64,000 nucleotides of DNA, taken from the NCBI GenBank assembly GCA_029834535.1, contig JAQMWT010000344.1, positions 248,001 through 312,000 of the forward strand, read 5' to 3'. The DNA is from Chrysophaeum taylorii. Lineage: Eukaryota; Sar; Pelagophyceae; Pelagomonadales; Pelagomonadaceae. The notes beneath the pieces are model-generated. The model was given only the letters and a program-made list of their open reading frames with translations, had not been told where the DNA came from and ran no database searches. Each line of letters opens with the position of its first letter. Positions within the stretch are counted from its first letter, which is position 1. The position numbers were made by a program, and so were the translations under genes. Below, in pieces: positions 9,297 through 19,300 of the stretch.

Positions 9297-10978
9297 CCTG
9301 CACTTGTGTTTGTCTGTTTGTCTGTCTGTCTGTTTGTTTGTCCCTCGATTTAGGGTAAGGATCAGGTAGGCGAGAGATTACCCTTACCCTGATCGCCGAC
9401 CGCATGGTTGCGATGGAGGACGGTGCCTCATGAATCCTGAGCCTTGCGAGGGCATCCGCCCTCCCGGCGTAGGTTGGCACCTATTCGCCTCTCGGGCGGG
9501 CCGGTTGGCAGCCGGAACGTTCGCAGTGGGACGGGGTATGGCCGGGGGGCGCAGACGGAAGGTTATCGACGAGTTGGTTGTCAGTCACATCGCGGTCTCC
9601 TCGTCGCATGGCGACAAGCTTGATGATCACTCTCCGCCGACCCACCTTTCGGCGCCCCTCGTCTACAGGCCCGTGATTCCGGACTGGCTCCTGTCGGTCC
9701 GGCCTGGCTCCCATGCTCGGGAGAGGTCTGAAGTTAGTTAGTTAGTTAGGCGCGAGAGTAAGGATCAGGTAGGCAGGCGCGAGAGCCAGACAGTGATCCT
9801 CCAAGCCGTCTACGGCGACCTCGCAGACTATTTCCACGAGCCGCGGCGGCTCTTTCAGCGCGCCATTCTCACGCCCCGTCGAAACGATGTTGTCGATGCT
9901 GACAACGCGCGCATGACCGCGGCCTTTTTTTCCCGGAGACGAGGCGTCGGAGTTCTTTTCGGCTGACTAGGCCGGGTCGGAAGACGACGCCTCGCTCTTT
10001 ACAGTAGAGTTTTCAACTCCCTGAAAACCAACGGCATGCTGACTTTGAGCGCAGGTTAGTCTTCCGCAACCTCGACCCGTCGCACGGCCACTGCAACGGT
10101 ACCAGTACATGATCGATCGTGTCGTTGTCACCGAGGCTCCTCAACCTGTATCCCGCGCCCGCCAAGCGATCAACAAGAGCCAGGGCCAGCCGTCCGCGTG
10201 GTCGGCGTCTTCTTGCCCAAGCCCGTCTTCTGTCACGTCCAGCTCTACGTGGCTCTCTGTCGATCGGCAACCCCAGATTTGCTCTTCTGGGTCGACGACT
10301 CACCACGCCCCGTGCTGCGCAATACCGATAAGCCCCCTCCCGGCGTCTACACGCGCACTGTAGGTGAACTTACTGGGACCAGGTGAACTTACTGGGGTTA
10401 GAGATTGGGACTAGGTGAGCTGAGTGACCAGGTGAACTAACTGGGACCAGGTGAACTTACTGGGGTGTTAAGAGCAAAGGGCTTTTAGAGTAAACTCACT
10501 CAAAGGTTGGCGGCGCGTGCGGATCGAAGCAGCTTAGATTGGCGGAGGCGAGAGCGACGAGCTCAAAGGAGTTGGTGTGAGCTAGGTGAACTTACTGACC
10601 AGGTGAACTTATATGAAACTTACTGGGACCAGGTGAACTTACTGGGGTTAGAGATTGGGACTAAGTGAACTTAGTGACCAGGTGAACTTACTGAGACCAA
10701 GTGTGAACTTACTGGGGCTTTTAGAGTAAACTCAAAGTTTAGCGGCGTGTGCGGATGAAAGCAGCTTAGATTGGCGGGGGTGAGCGCGACGAGCTCGAAG
10801 GAGAGTGGGGTGAGTGGGCGCGGGTTTACGCCGAACTTACTGGGGTTAGAGATTGGGTTTACGCCGAATTTACTGGGGTTAGAGATTGGGACTAGGTGAA
10901 CTTACTGGGACCAGGTGTAAACTTACTAGGGTTAGAGATTGGGACTAGGTGAACTTACTGGCCTGCACTTGTACGTAC
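9297..10978 (+). mobile_element. Helitron-like satellite unit D, interrupted by a ~370-bp insertion
   Basis: Fourth unit, 5'-truncated: the TCCTAAC start is missing and it enters directly at the TGTT run. About 9375-9748 is foreign sequence, including the 246-bp dispersed repeat. The unit resumes at ggcgcgagagtaaggatc. The Pif1-type relic (9797-10290) is the most diverged, e.g. INKSQGQPSAWSASSCPSPS in one frame. The minisatellite tail is the longest (10360-10975) and ends ggcctgcacttgt, the boundary seen in the other units. Confidence 0.7.
9498..9743 (+). repeat. 246-bp dispersed repeat, copy 1
   Basis: It runs from gggccggttggcagccgg to gaagttagttagtta and is nearly identical to 12595-12840 in the same orientation. 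Copy 1 sits inside satellite unit D. It has no convincing coding content, and the 3' end is a short (gtta)n run. Confidence 0.85.
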
Positions 10979-11027
10979 CTACGTAAAACCGCTATGTCGT
11001 AAAATAAGGTCTCTGGAGTATTATGGG

Positions 11028-11286
11028 CAGGGTCGGATAAGAAAGTTCGTACGAGCCGTTAACTATGTTTCAGTTTGTACTAAGACATACTCAACGGATC
11101 GCTGAGCTATGTTCATTTGTACTCAAGCAGTATGTGCCGCCACGCCGCGAGATCGTCGCGATGGAACTAGTCCCCATAGTGAAGTCGGCATCCTTTCGTC
11201 CCCTCACGCAAAAAAAGGGAAAAGCCCACGCGTTGTAGGACCCGTCGTTGCGGCGCGGGCTAGTCTCGTTTTCTTATCCGACCCTA
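11028..11286 (-). mobile_element. MITE, copy 2 (inverted relative to copy 1)
   Basis: Same 17-bp ends (AGGGTCGGATAAGAAA core) and nearly the same interior as 4383-4641, in the opposite orientation; differences include one base in …ccatagtgaagtcgg. No clean target duplication flanks this copy (upstream ttatgggc, downstream cagtagta). It may therefore have lost a flank or arrived by another route. The open frame across it is not a gene. Confidence 0.85.
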
Positions 11287-11544
11287 CAGTAGTATGGGGG
11301 GCTCAAGCAACGGGATTGGACACGGTGCTCACCCATGCTGCCTGCACGACACATAGTACTAGCACGCGCGCGCGCGCGCAGACTGCACTAAACCAGACCC
11401 ACGCCGACCCTCCCCAAGCTCCCCCAATTCCCACTTCCATGGAGTAGTCGGTGCTTAGCATATTATGTGTCGGGAGTCTCGAGTCGAGCGAGCTGTGGTT
11501 GGCGCTCGCATGGAAGCCTCTTGGGCAGAGTAGAGCAGGCCGTT
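11287..11544. other. Spacer with a GC dinucleotide run
   Basis: Contains gcgcgcgcgcgc at about 11366-11380 and a CCC-rich tract. No gene seen. Confidence 0.4.
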
Positions 11545-11910
11545 TCAACGCGCCACGATGATCAACTTACACGACGATATCACGACATCGTCCTGGTTCA
11601 ACGCGAGTTCAGCCTTCTTGACCTTGGGCTTGAGGCCAGGATTGGCTCGCTTGACGTCGGATTCAACACGCGTGGCGGCAATCCGGTTGCGACAAGGCCC
11701 GATAACGACAGCCAGCCTCCATGGGCGGCCATTGCACGACGAGGACTTGTGCATGGTGTTGTGCTTTTGGAGTCGAGAGGACGGATCGTATGAGGATCCA
11801 CTGTACACCTTGTGGTGGTGGTTTTCGAGGATGAAGACGTAGTAAGAACCGTTGTCTACGGACTCATCGTTCATCATGCCCAAGTCGGCTCGACGAGAGC
11901 GGCGCGGCAT
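11545..11910 (-). CDS. GIY-YIG nuclease-domain protein (small, orphan)
   Basis: 121 aa from the ATG at 11910; an alternative ATG-ATG lies at 11874-11879. Residues ~24-105 form a GIY-YIG domain: YYVFILENHHHKVYSGSS (the 'GIY' and 'YIG' strands, here YVF and VYSG), DPSSRLQKHN (helix Arg), GRPWRLAVVIGPC, then RVESDVKR carrying the expected catalytic Glu. GIY-YIG enzymes nick or cut DNA through one metal ion and occur in SLX1/UvrC-type repair proteins, homing endonucleases and Penelope elements. No reverse transcriptase or RING domain lies next to it. It sits between transposon relics, so it may be a mobile-element endonuclease or a small free-standing nuclease. The conserved residues look intact. 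Confidence 0.65.
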   Translation of the reverse strand: MPRRSRRADLGMMNDESVDNGSYYVFILENHHHKVYSGSSYDPSSRLQKHNTMHKSSSCNGRPWRLAVVIGPCRNRIAATRVESDVKRANPGLKPKVKKAELALNQDDVVISSCKLIIVAR

Positions 11911-12594
11911 CCTTCGTCGCTATGGCGGCGTACCTTCACCGCATCGCAGTCGGTCGCCTCGGCTACAGGTTTGCGCTTGGAGAGCTTGATGCAAAGGCGC
12001 AAACACGCCAGCAGTGCGATAGAGTCGTCGCTTCGCTGGGGCGCTCGTCTTTGTTATCGACGAATGTGCAGGTCATTACCCTTATAACATCGTCGACATC
12101 GCTATCACGGTCGCTCCGTTTAATGGAGTCCATACTGCTGTCAAATCGAAGCGCTCTGGATCCCCCATATCTTCTTCTTTGAAACGGCGTCCGTTGCGCC
12201 AAGAAGACCGTGGGTTTTTTTTTAGTCGACTACTCAGAGGGGGGGCACTGGCGTCGAGGGGTTTTGGTTGATTGCGCGAAGACGTGAGGGATGCGGGAAA
12301 AGCGAAGGTATCTCGTGCAGGGGTGGGGTTCTGCAGACCCGGCTTCAGGACCGTAGCTACGAGCTGGATTCCGCCAAGCCAGCATGGACCGGCGAATTCC
12401 TCAGAGGCGGTCCAGAGAGTTATTATGTTTATATTCGTGTATGACTTTCTGGAACTCCGACACTTCACTCCTGATCCCCTAGACCAACTTCAACCTCTCT
12501 TTCTTTGCGGGTTTTCTCTCCGTTCAGTACGGCTTTCCCTCGATTCTTACCCCGTTCCTTCCTTCCCGTCTTCCACTTTTAATCTAGGCATTTA
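11911..12594. other. Uncertain region upstream of the GIY-YIG ORF; holds part of a dispersed repeat
   Basis: A plus frame at ~12050-12260 (…FVIDECAGHYPYNIVDIAIT…) is protein-like but matches nothing I know and is bounded by a stop close upstream. 12222-12320 is a diverged copy of the repeat at 57858-57953. No secure gene. Confidence 0.3.
12222..12320 (+). repeat. Dispersed ~100-bp repeat, copy 1
   Basis: Shares gtcgact…, the spaced element gaagacgtgagggatg, and gcgaaggtatctcgtgcagg with 57858-57953 (gagacgtgaaagatg, gcgaaggtatcccgttcagg). It is a diverged interspersed repeat, non-coding as far as I can see. Confidence 0.65.
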
Positions 12595-12840
12595 GGGCCG
12601 GTTGGCAGCCGGAACGTTCGCAGTGGGGCGGGGTATGGCCGGGGGGCGAAGACGGAAGGTTATCGACGAGTTGGTTGTCAGTCACATCGCGGTCTCCTCG
12701 TCGCATGGCGACAAGCTTGATGGTCACTCTCCGCCGACCGACCTTTCGGCGCTCCTCGTCTACAGGCCCGTGATTCCGGACTGGCTCCTGTCGGTCTGGC
12801 CTGGCTCCCATGCTCGGGAGAGGTCTGAAGTTAGTTAGTT
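12595..12840 (+). repeat. 246-bp dispersed repeat, copy 2
   Basis: Near-identical to 9498-9743, with a few substitutions and the same gaagttagttagtta end. Here it stands outside the satellite, which gives independent boundaries for the repeat. Confidence 0.85.
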
Positions 12841-13146
12841 ATTTAGCCCGTCTGGCCCTTCCTCTTTTTCGAAGCGTTCCACCATGCTTGCCGAAAGATG
12901 CAGAGTCCTCTCGTGTAGATTACGGTAGCTATGTGTTTCTCTGACAGTGTGAAAGCTAGCAGGTCACTATGTACCTGTGATGTCAGGCACTCTATTTGCC
13001 CCTCGCACGTAGCATGTGGTGAGGCGGAATGGTCTAGTGCCACCTAAGACCGCACGCGGTCGCTACCCACCTCTCGGGAAGCGGGGAGAAGAAGGATCTA
13101 TCGCCGTAATAACGGTAAGGAACTCCCAGGCTAAAGAGCCAGCAGT
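12841..13146. other. Spacer between repeat and Crypton; nothing recognised
   Basis: No gene, tRNA or repeat is recognisable. A tggtctagtgcc string near 13030 resembles a tRNA A box but no T-arm follows. Confidence 0.4.
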
Positions 13147-14582
13147 TTAGACGTTCGTGCTCGACGCGTGCGGCACCACGCGCTGGCGCTTGGCATCCCG
13201 CGTCTTGGCTCGCGCCACCTGAGCACGCTTGCTGTTCTTGTCGAAGGATTCGGGACGGAGTTCCTTGATAATCTCCGGGAGGAGATCACAGATGGCCTTC
13301 CAGTTGGATTCTTGACCGGGTTGCAGACGCGCGTTGACACGAGCCTCGAGCAGTGCGACACCCTGCTGCTCGCCGTGCTTTTCGAGATAGTCGAAGATAG
13401 GCTTGCGCTTCTCGTACGCCGTGTTAAACTTGCGGCTTTTTCCTCTCGGATCGCGCGCTCTGGCGCTGCGCCAGGAGAAACCCGTTTTGCTGGTACCCGG
13501 GCGTCTGATGGGACCGTAGTACTCGTCAAGGTACTTGAGAGGAGCACCGCCGCCGACGCCGCGGAAGTACTCTTCGGCCAACTCCCCTATGGTCGCTGGG
13601 CATGAGGCGAGCTTCGTCGCAAGAGCGAAGTTTGGAAGCGCGGGGGGGTCAACCGGCCAGGTCGATTTATCCGACACAACCAGTCTTTGTTGACCAAACA
13701 GAAGGGCGTCGTCTGAGGCGTCGTTTGAGTCGGCGGCCGAAGCCCGTGGCGGTGTCTCTGGAAACAAAGCGGGAGTGGTCGCAGGGGGGTCCGATATCGC
13801 GCCGGTGAGACGCCGCGGCGCGTCATTGCCACATATTTGGTCGTGGATCTCGCTGATGTGCCTAGCAGGCGTTCCGCTCAATCGCATCTGGATTAGCAGC
13901 GCAGGTGGACCGCTGGCCGAGCCTGTGACCTTGTGCTGCTCCAGCATCGTCGCGACCGAACCAAGCACCTCGCGAGCGAAGGCGGCGCACTTCTCATCTC
14001 CCCGTTCCTGCGCTGCCTCGGCAGTGCGCTGCAGCTGGTTGGCGCCTTGGTCCGTCATGGCCTGGAGGAGCTAATGCCGGAATGTTAAGAAGCCGTAGGT
14101 GTCGTCGTTGAAAGGTGCGTGAAAGAAGACGTGGAAGTGCTTCATTTTCCCGTAAAGGACAGCGAGGTCCTGGCAGAGTACGACGGCGAGATGCTTGACG
14201 ACCTCGACAAACTGCTTCGTGGCGACGTCGAGGTCGTCCTTATTGAAGTCGGGCGCTTCGAGCCACTCGTAATATGAGTCCAGCAATGTCGCGAAAACCT
14301 TCTTCACCAACGGCTGGGGAGGTTGGACCAACGCACGCAACAAGAAGAAGTATCCGGATCGGGTCGGGAACCCGGCGGTATGCCGGATCATATCCCACGG
14401 CAGGTCGGTGAGGTAGCTTCGGTTCAGCGCCGTGTATCCACCATAATTCCCGGCGCGCCCGACTTGCTGCTCCGAGACGCCGCTGGCAATCCCGTCTCGC
14501 AACGACCTCCCGCGATTGAGGTGGACTTTCTTCGGGGCATTCACCAGCGGGTTGCGAATGTTCGCATACATCCAGCTGCAGT

Positions 14583-14628
14583 GGTTGGACATCGTCTGCG
14601 GCGTGGGTTGGACATCGTCTGCGGCGTG
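14583..14628. repeat. 23-bp perfect tandem duplication inside the Crypton
   Basis: Two adjacent perfect copies (14583-14605 and 14606-14628) of a unit beginning ggttggacatcgtctgcgg. The length is not a multiple of three, so the recombinase frame shifts here. Removing one copy rejoins the frames on either side. Confidence 0.95.
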
Positions 14629-15537
14629 AGGCTTGTGCGCACGTTAAAATCGCCGGTGCGACAGTTGCAGCCCGGGAGCACGTGCAAGGAATAAAAATCT
14701 CGATGGAGGCGACACCCCTCGTCGCGTTTGGGTCGCCACCGGGGCACGTCCACCTTAAATACGACGTACAATTCGAAGAACGACAGCGCCAAGTGGAAAT
14801 GCAGGCACAGCTCGGGCTTCGTCGCGTGTCGCATCGACGCGCTTAACATAACCTTGCCGTCGAGGTTGGATTTTCCGTTGTTGAGCGCAAAGACAACTAC
14901 CCGGCACGGTTGCGGTCCCTCTCTCGCCATCGCATACGCCAGAAAAAAAACGTCGGTCAGCTGGAGTTTCCTCGCGTCGTCCCCTCAAAATGAAAGCGAA
15001 TCGCGAAGCAGCTGCGATAGGCGCATGAGCATTGCCTGCTTTTCGGCAAGCTTGTGAGGGCAAGCGGAGTCCTCGAACAGCCCGATCGTGCTCAACTGGT
15101 ACTTTTGCTTGTCGTCGTAGTCGCCGTTGATGTTACGACCCGAGGCCCTATCTCCGCAGAGCTCCTCGCGCCGCATTGCCGTCTGGTGCGCGTGCTCCTC
15201 AAGAATGGCTTTGAGCTGCGAGGACGAGACGCTGTCAAGACGACAGCTGATCGGCCAAAACTCGAGGCGTACCTGGCCACCAGCGCGAGGCGCGGGGACG
15301 CCTTCCAGTTCCGCGCGGAACTCATCGTCGAGCCTCTGAGCCGCTCGCAAGCCGGTGACCGCCTTGATGGCCTGGCGCACGGATTCGATCCCGACCCCCC
15401 TCCCGGCGCCGCCCGTGCCGGGCACGGGCTTGCCGTTCTTCAGCTTCGGCCGAACCGAAACGAACGCGGCGAGCCAGAGCTCGACCGTCGACGGCACCGC
15501 GGCGCCGGAGTACACCTGCTTGTCGACGGGCATCGTC

Positions 15538-15599
15538 ATGCCGCAGACGACGTCGCCCGGCCTCGCGTATGCCGCAGACGACGTCGCCCGGCCTCGCGT
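15538..15599. repeat. 31-bp perfect tandem duplication inside the Crypton
   Basis: Two adjacent perfect copies (15538-15568 and 15569-15599) of a unit beginning atgccgcagacgacgtcgcc. It shifts the N-terminal Crypton frame. With the 23-bp event the added length is 54 bp, a multiple of three. Confidence 0.95.
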
Positions 15600-15771
15600 G
15601 ACACCAAGCATACCACTGCCTCACCCAGAGGTCGTACGCCTTCGCCGTGCTCTTATTCTTTCGATGCGCCTCGACGACTTCGCGGCGCGAGAGACGCGAC
15701 GCGCGGAGAGCCTCGTCCGTCGGCGCCGTCGCGGCGTCCGCCGGCCGCTCGCCGCTCGGCGCTTCGTCCAT

Positions 15772-16310
15772 CGCTCGAGCGCGCGCGGTTCTCGTTGACT
15801 GCGCGTTGAAGCGTCGCCGACGGCATCAACGACCGGCCACCCGCGCCGCGTCAGGACTGCAAGTTTCCCGTTGTCCCTGGGACTCTGGGACTCGGACCGG
15901 TCGCCCTCGCCCGCGCCTTGGGACGCCTCAACGGCTCGAATGCGACCTGTTTCCCAAGAGACGATCCGTTGGTTTGGGAGATGCGGCGCGCGTCTCCTGC
16001 CGTTATTTACCATAAAGGTAGAGAGCTGACGTGGTGGTGTTTTTTATGGCAGTTTTCAAAGAGTTTGGTCCCCCTCACAGTAGCAAACACACCCCTTTTC
16101 AACACTCCCCCCACCCACAAAAAAAAGGTACAAAATAAAAATCTTCATTTTTTTTAATAGCCGACGCAGCGCCGATCGCCACGTCAGAGTTTGTGGCGAA
16201 AGAGCGTCCGGAAGTTGCCGCGTCCCGGACACGATGGGCAACGTTGGCATTACAGCCTCTGGCGGGGAGCCACAACCCGCCGCGTTCGTCAAGGCGTCAC
16301 ACACGAACGT
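15772..16310. other. Upstream region of the giant gene
   Basis: Holds the presumed promoter and 5' UTR of the giant gene, including an A/T tract at 16118-16155 (aaaaaaaaggtacaaaataaa…ttttttttaatag). Frames here are short and overlapping. The long frame of the giant gene is open from a TTG at 16191, but the first ATG is at 16311. Confidence 0.4.
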
Positions 16311-19300
16311 ATGAGCAGTGTGATGCGGCTGTTTATTGGTCTCGCGGCGCTGTGGGGTCGAAGATGTGGCGCCAGCTTTTTCGACCATTGGCTCGAACAC
16401 GAAGCGAGGCCTTTGAGTCTCCACGAGGACTCAGCCTTCGTCCGGCGCTGGAGCAGCATGCGACCAGCGGAGGAGGAGTCCGTATCGAGCCGTCGAAGAC
16501 TCGGGTCGACCGAAGTCTCCGCGAGCGATGAGTTGATAGCGGCGGCCACGGTAGACGGAAGCGACGTCGTAATCGCGAACGACATAAGTATGGAGGCGGA
16601 GATACTGGTGGAGTATGTTTCGGTGTCGATTTCGAGCGAGACGGGCGCGGTGTACGCGCTCGTCGGCGACGGCAGCTTTCGCCTCATGCACGTCCACTAC
16701 AGCAATATGACGCTCTCGCGCGTCCTTCTCAAGGGCGGAAGCAGCGACTTGGGGGGTGCTATTCGATTGGACGACCTCTCGAACGCGACCATCAGCGAAG
16801 TCATCATCACGGGGAACGACTCTGGCGAGACCGAGTTCAGCTTGGGCGCGGGGATCGCCGCGACAGACGGGAGCAACGTGATCATTGTCGACTCGGTCAT
16901 CTCGAGCAATCGCGCCCACCGAGGCGGCGGCGCGGGAGTGTACGTCGGGACGGAGGAAAACGGGTACGGGACCGTGCTGACGTTGGTCGACACGGTCGTC
17001 AAGAATAACTCGGCGGGCTTCGACGGCGGCGGGCTGTATATTCGCGGCGCCCAAAACGTCGCGACTTGCCTGTGTCAGTTCTGCGTCGTCCGCGGGAATC
17101 GCGCGAGCGTTTTTTCGGAGAGCGGCTACGGCGGAGGCGCGTATTTGTTTATCAACGCGTACTTTACGGCGAGTAGTGGAGCGATACGGTACAACTACGA
17201 CCGCTCTTCCGACGACGACGGCGTGCCCTCGGACATATACGTCTTCGATTATTGGTCCCGCGCGACCGGATCGCTCTTCGATCACTCGTTGGTCACGTCG
17301 AGCGGGACCATTTCCTTTCTCGCGGATCCGCCCTACGTGGACTTTGTCGAGGCGTCCTACAGCCCTAGTTCGTGTCCGTCGTCAGCGCCGACAGGATTGA
17401 CCCCGACATCTCCGCCGACCTCGAGGCCAAGCGACCTCCCGTCCGCGATGCCTACCGAGGTGCCGTCGGGATTTCCTACTCGACGCCCGACCTCGAATCC
17501 GACGAGGGGACCCACGACGACCGAGCCCTCGAGTGTCCCTTCGGGTATGCCGACGTGGGGGCCAACGACGATGCCATCACACCAACCCACGCACATTCCG
17601 ACCGTCGTTCCTTCGGAACGGCCGACGCTCGTACCGACTCGCGCTCCCGAACCGCAACCTACTGGCGGACCTTTCGGCGCTCCAACCTCGACGCCCGCCG
17701 CGGCGCCAACTCCGGTGCCCTTTGGCGACCCAACGATGGTGCCATCGGAAATGCCGACTGCTGCGCCGACCGACTCTCCGTCGAATGCGCCGTCGAGGTG
17801 GCCCTCGGAGCGACCGAGCGGCTTACCGACCGAAGCACCCACGACGCGTCCGTCGTTATCCCCGACGCGACCCCCGAGCGGAGCGCCGACGACGCCACCA
17901 ACTCGCGCCCCATCGGCGGGCCCTTCGCCCGTGCCGTCGACGGCACCATCCCGAATTCCCAGCATTCTTCCGACCGCCGAGCCGACGCATCCTCCGACGT
18001 CGCCGCCGACCGCGTCTTCGACGGGCACTCCCACCGCGCTGCCCAGCGTCTTTCCTACGTCGCCGCCGACCCGGGTGCCGGCGACGACGCCAACCTCGAC
18101 CCCATCTTTCGCACCGTCGGCCCGGCCATCGACGACGCCGACGGCGCCGCCAACTTCGCGGCCGACCGAGGCGCCTACGACGAGCGTCCCGCTTCCCGCG
18201 CCGAGCGCTGATCCGTCCTCGCGACCGACCTTCCCGCCGACGTCTGATCCGTCGTCCTCGCCGCGACCCGCGCCGACGACGCCGCCAACGACGACGCCGA
18301 CAAATCAACCAACTACTCGTCCGTCGACCCGGCCCTCGCCTCTCCCGGCGACTTCCCCCGCGGCCTGTCCTACGCGCGCGCCGTCGAATAAACAGACCGC
18401 AACACCTTCAACGAGCCCGTCGCGCTCGTCGACGAGCTCTCCGACGTCTCGGCCGTCCGAGCTTCCGTCTTCGCAACCCACGCGCGACCCAACCGGCAAA
18501 CCGTCGGGTGTACCGACCATGGCACCATCGCTGCGACCGACGACGATTATACCGTCTTCGGTTCCATCAAACGTCCCCACTGCGTGGCCCACGAAGGACC
18601 CCACGTCGTCGCCGTCGTGGAGTCCCTCGAAGCTGCCCGCTTCCAATCCGACGACTGCGCCGACTTCCGTTCCCGCCTCGACACCAACAAATGGTCCCTC
18701 GGCGCTTCCATCCACCGGCCCGACGGCGACTCCGAGTGCGTGTCCTTCGAACCTTCCGAGTGACACTCCGACTGCCGAGCCCTCGACTCGCCCGTCCGCG
18801 ACGCCTTCCGCGACCCCTTCGGGGACTCCGTCCGCGACACCGAGCTCTGCGCCATCGCCGCTCCCAACGACACCGCCATACTCCGGACCAACGGCGTTGC
18901 CGTCTACGCAGCCGACGAGTTTTCCGAGCTCGTCGCCGTCGTCGACGCCCACAAAGCGACCCAGATCGGACCCGACTTCACAGCCCTCTCCCGTTCCCGC
19001 ATCGATGCCGACATCAACTCCGTCAGCTCTTCCCTCGACGGCACCGACCTTGATGCCAAGCACGAGTCCTTCGAAAATGCCTAGTGGTGCGCCGAGCGGC
19101 ATACCCTCCGCTCTGCCATCAACCACGCCATCTGGTGGTCCCTCCGCGTTGCCGTCAACTGCCCCGAGCTCCGCACCGTCGTTTTTTCCCTCGATTCAGC
19201 CAACCTCTGCGCCAACACCCGCGCCATCAAACAGGCCAACGATCAAGCCCAGCTCGTATCCGTCTTCGATGCCTTCGCCCGTCCCTGCATCCGCTCCCAC

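Larger units (their letters stand above)
13147..15771 (-). pseudogene. Crypton transposon: tyrosine recombinase plus GCR1_C-like domain, broken
   Basis: One ancestral ORF can be followed on the minus strand from the ATG at 15771. (1) 15771-15570, SAM-like N-terminus (KSTAKAYDLWVRQWYAWCH). (2) 15611-14985, central core (VRQAIKAVTGLRAAQ). (3) 14982 to about 14600, catalytic core (RKLQLTDVFFLAYAM, NNGKSNLDGKVM, MRHATKPELCLHFHLALSF). (4) 14592-14074, recombinase end with H-x-x-R (VHLNRGRSLRDGIASGVSEQ) and the nucleophile region (ALNRSYLTDLPWDMIRHTAG). (5) 14070-13147, a C-terminal GCR1_C-like DNA-binding domain (AEEYFRGVGGGAPLKYLDEY…). This order is the Crypton pattern of DUF3504-type tyrosine recombinases. 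It is disrupted by a 31-bp and a 23-bp tandem duplication (frameshifts), an in-frame TGA at 14985-14987 and a TAG at 14071-14073. Confidence 0.8.

Noticed and set aside
6165-10978. CRISPR-like reading of the regularly spaced aggtgaacttactggg repeats.
   Set aside because: Eukaryotic nuclear context, spacers are themselves repeats, and no cas genes; it is a minisatellite.
13028-13075. A tggtctagtg string resembling a tRNA A box.
   Set aside because: No matching B box or cloverleaf follows.
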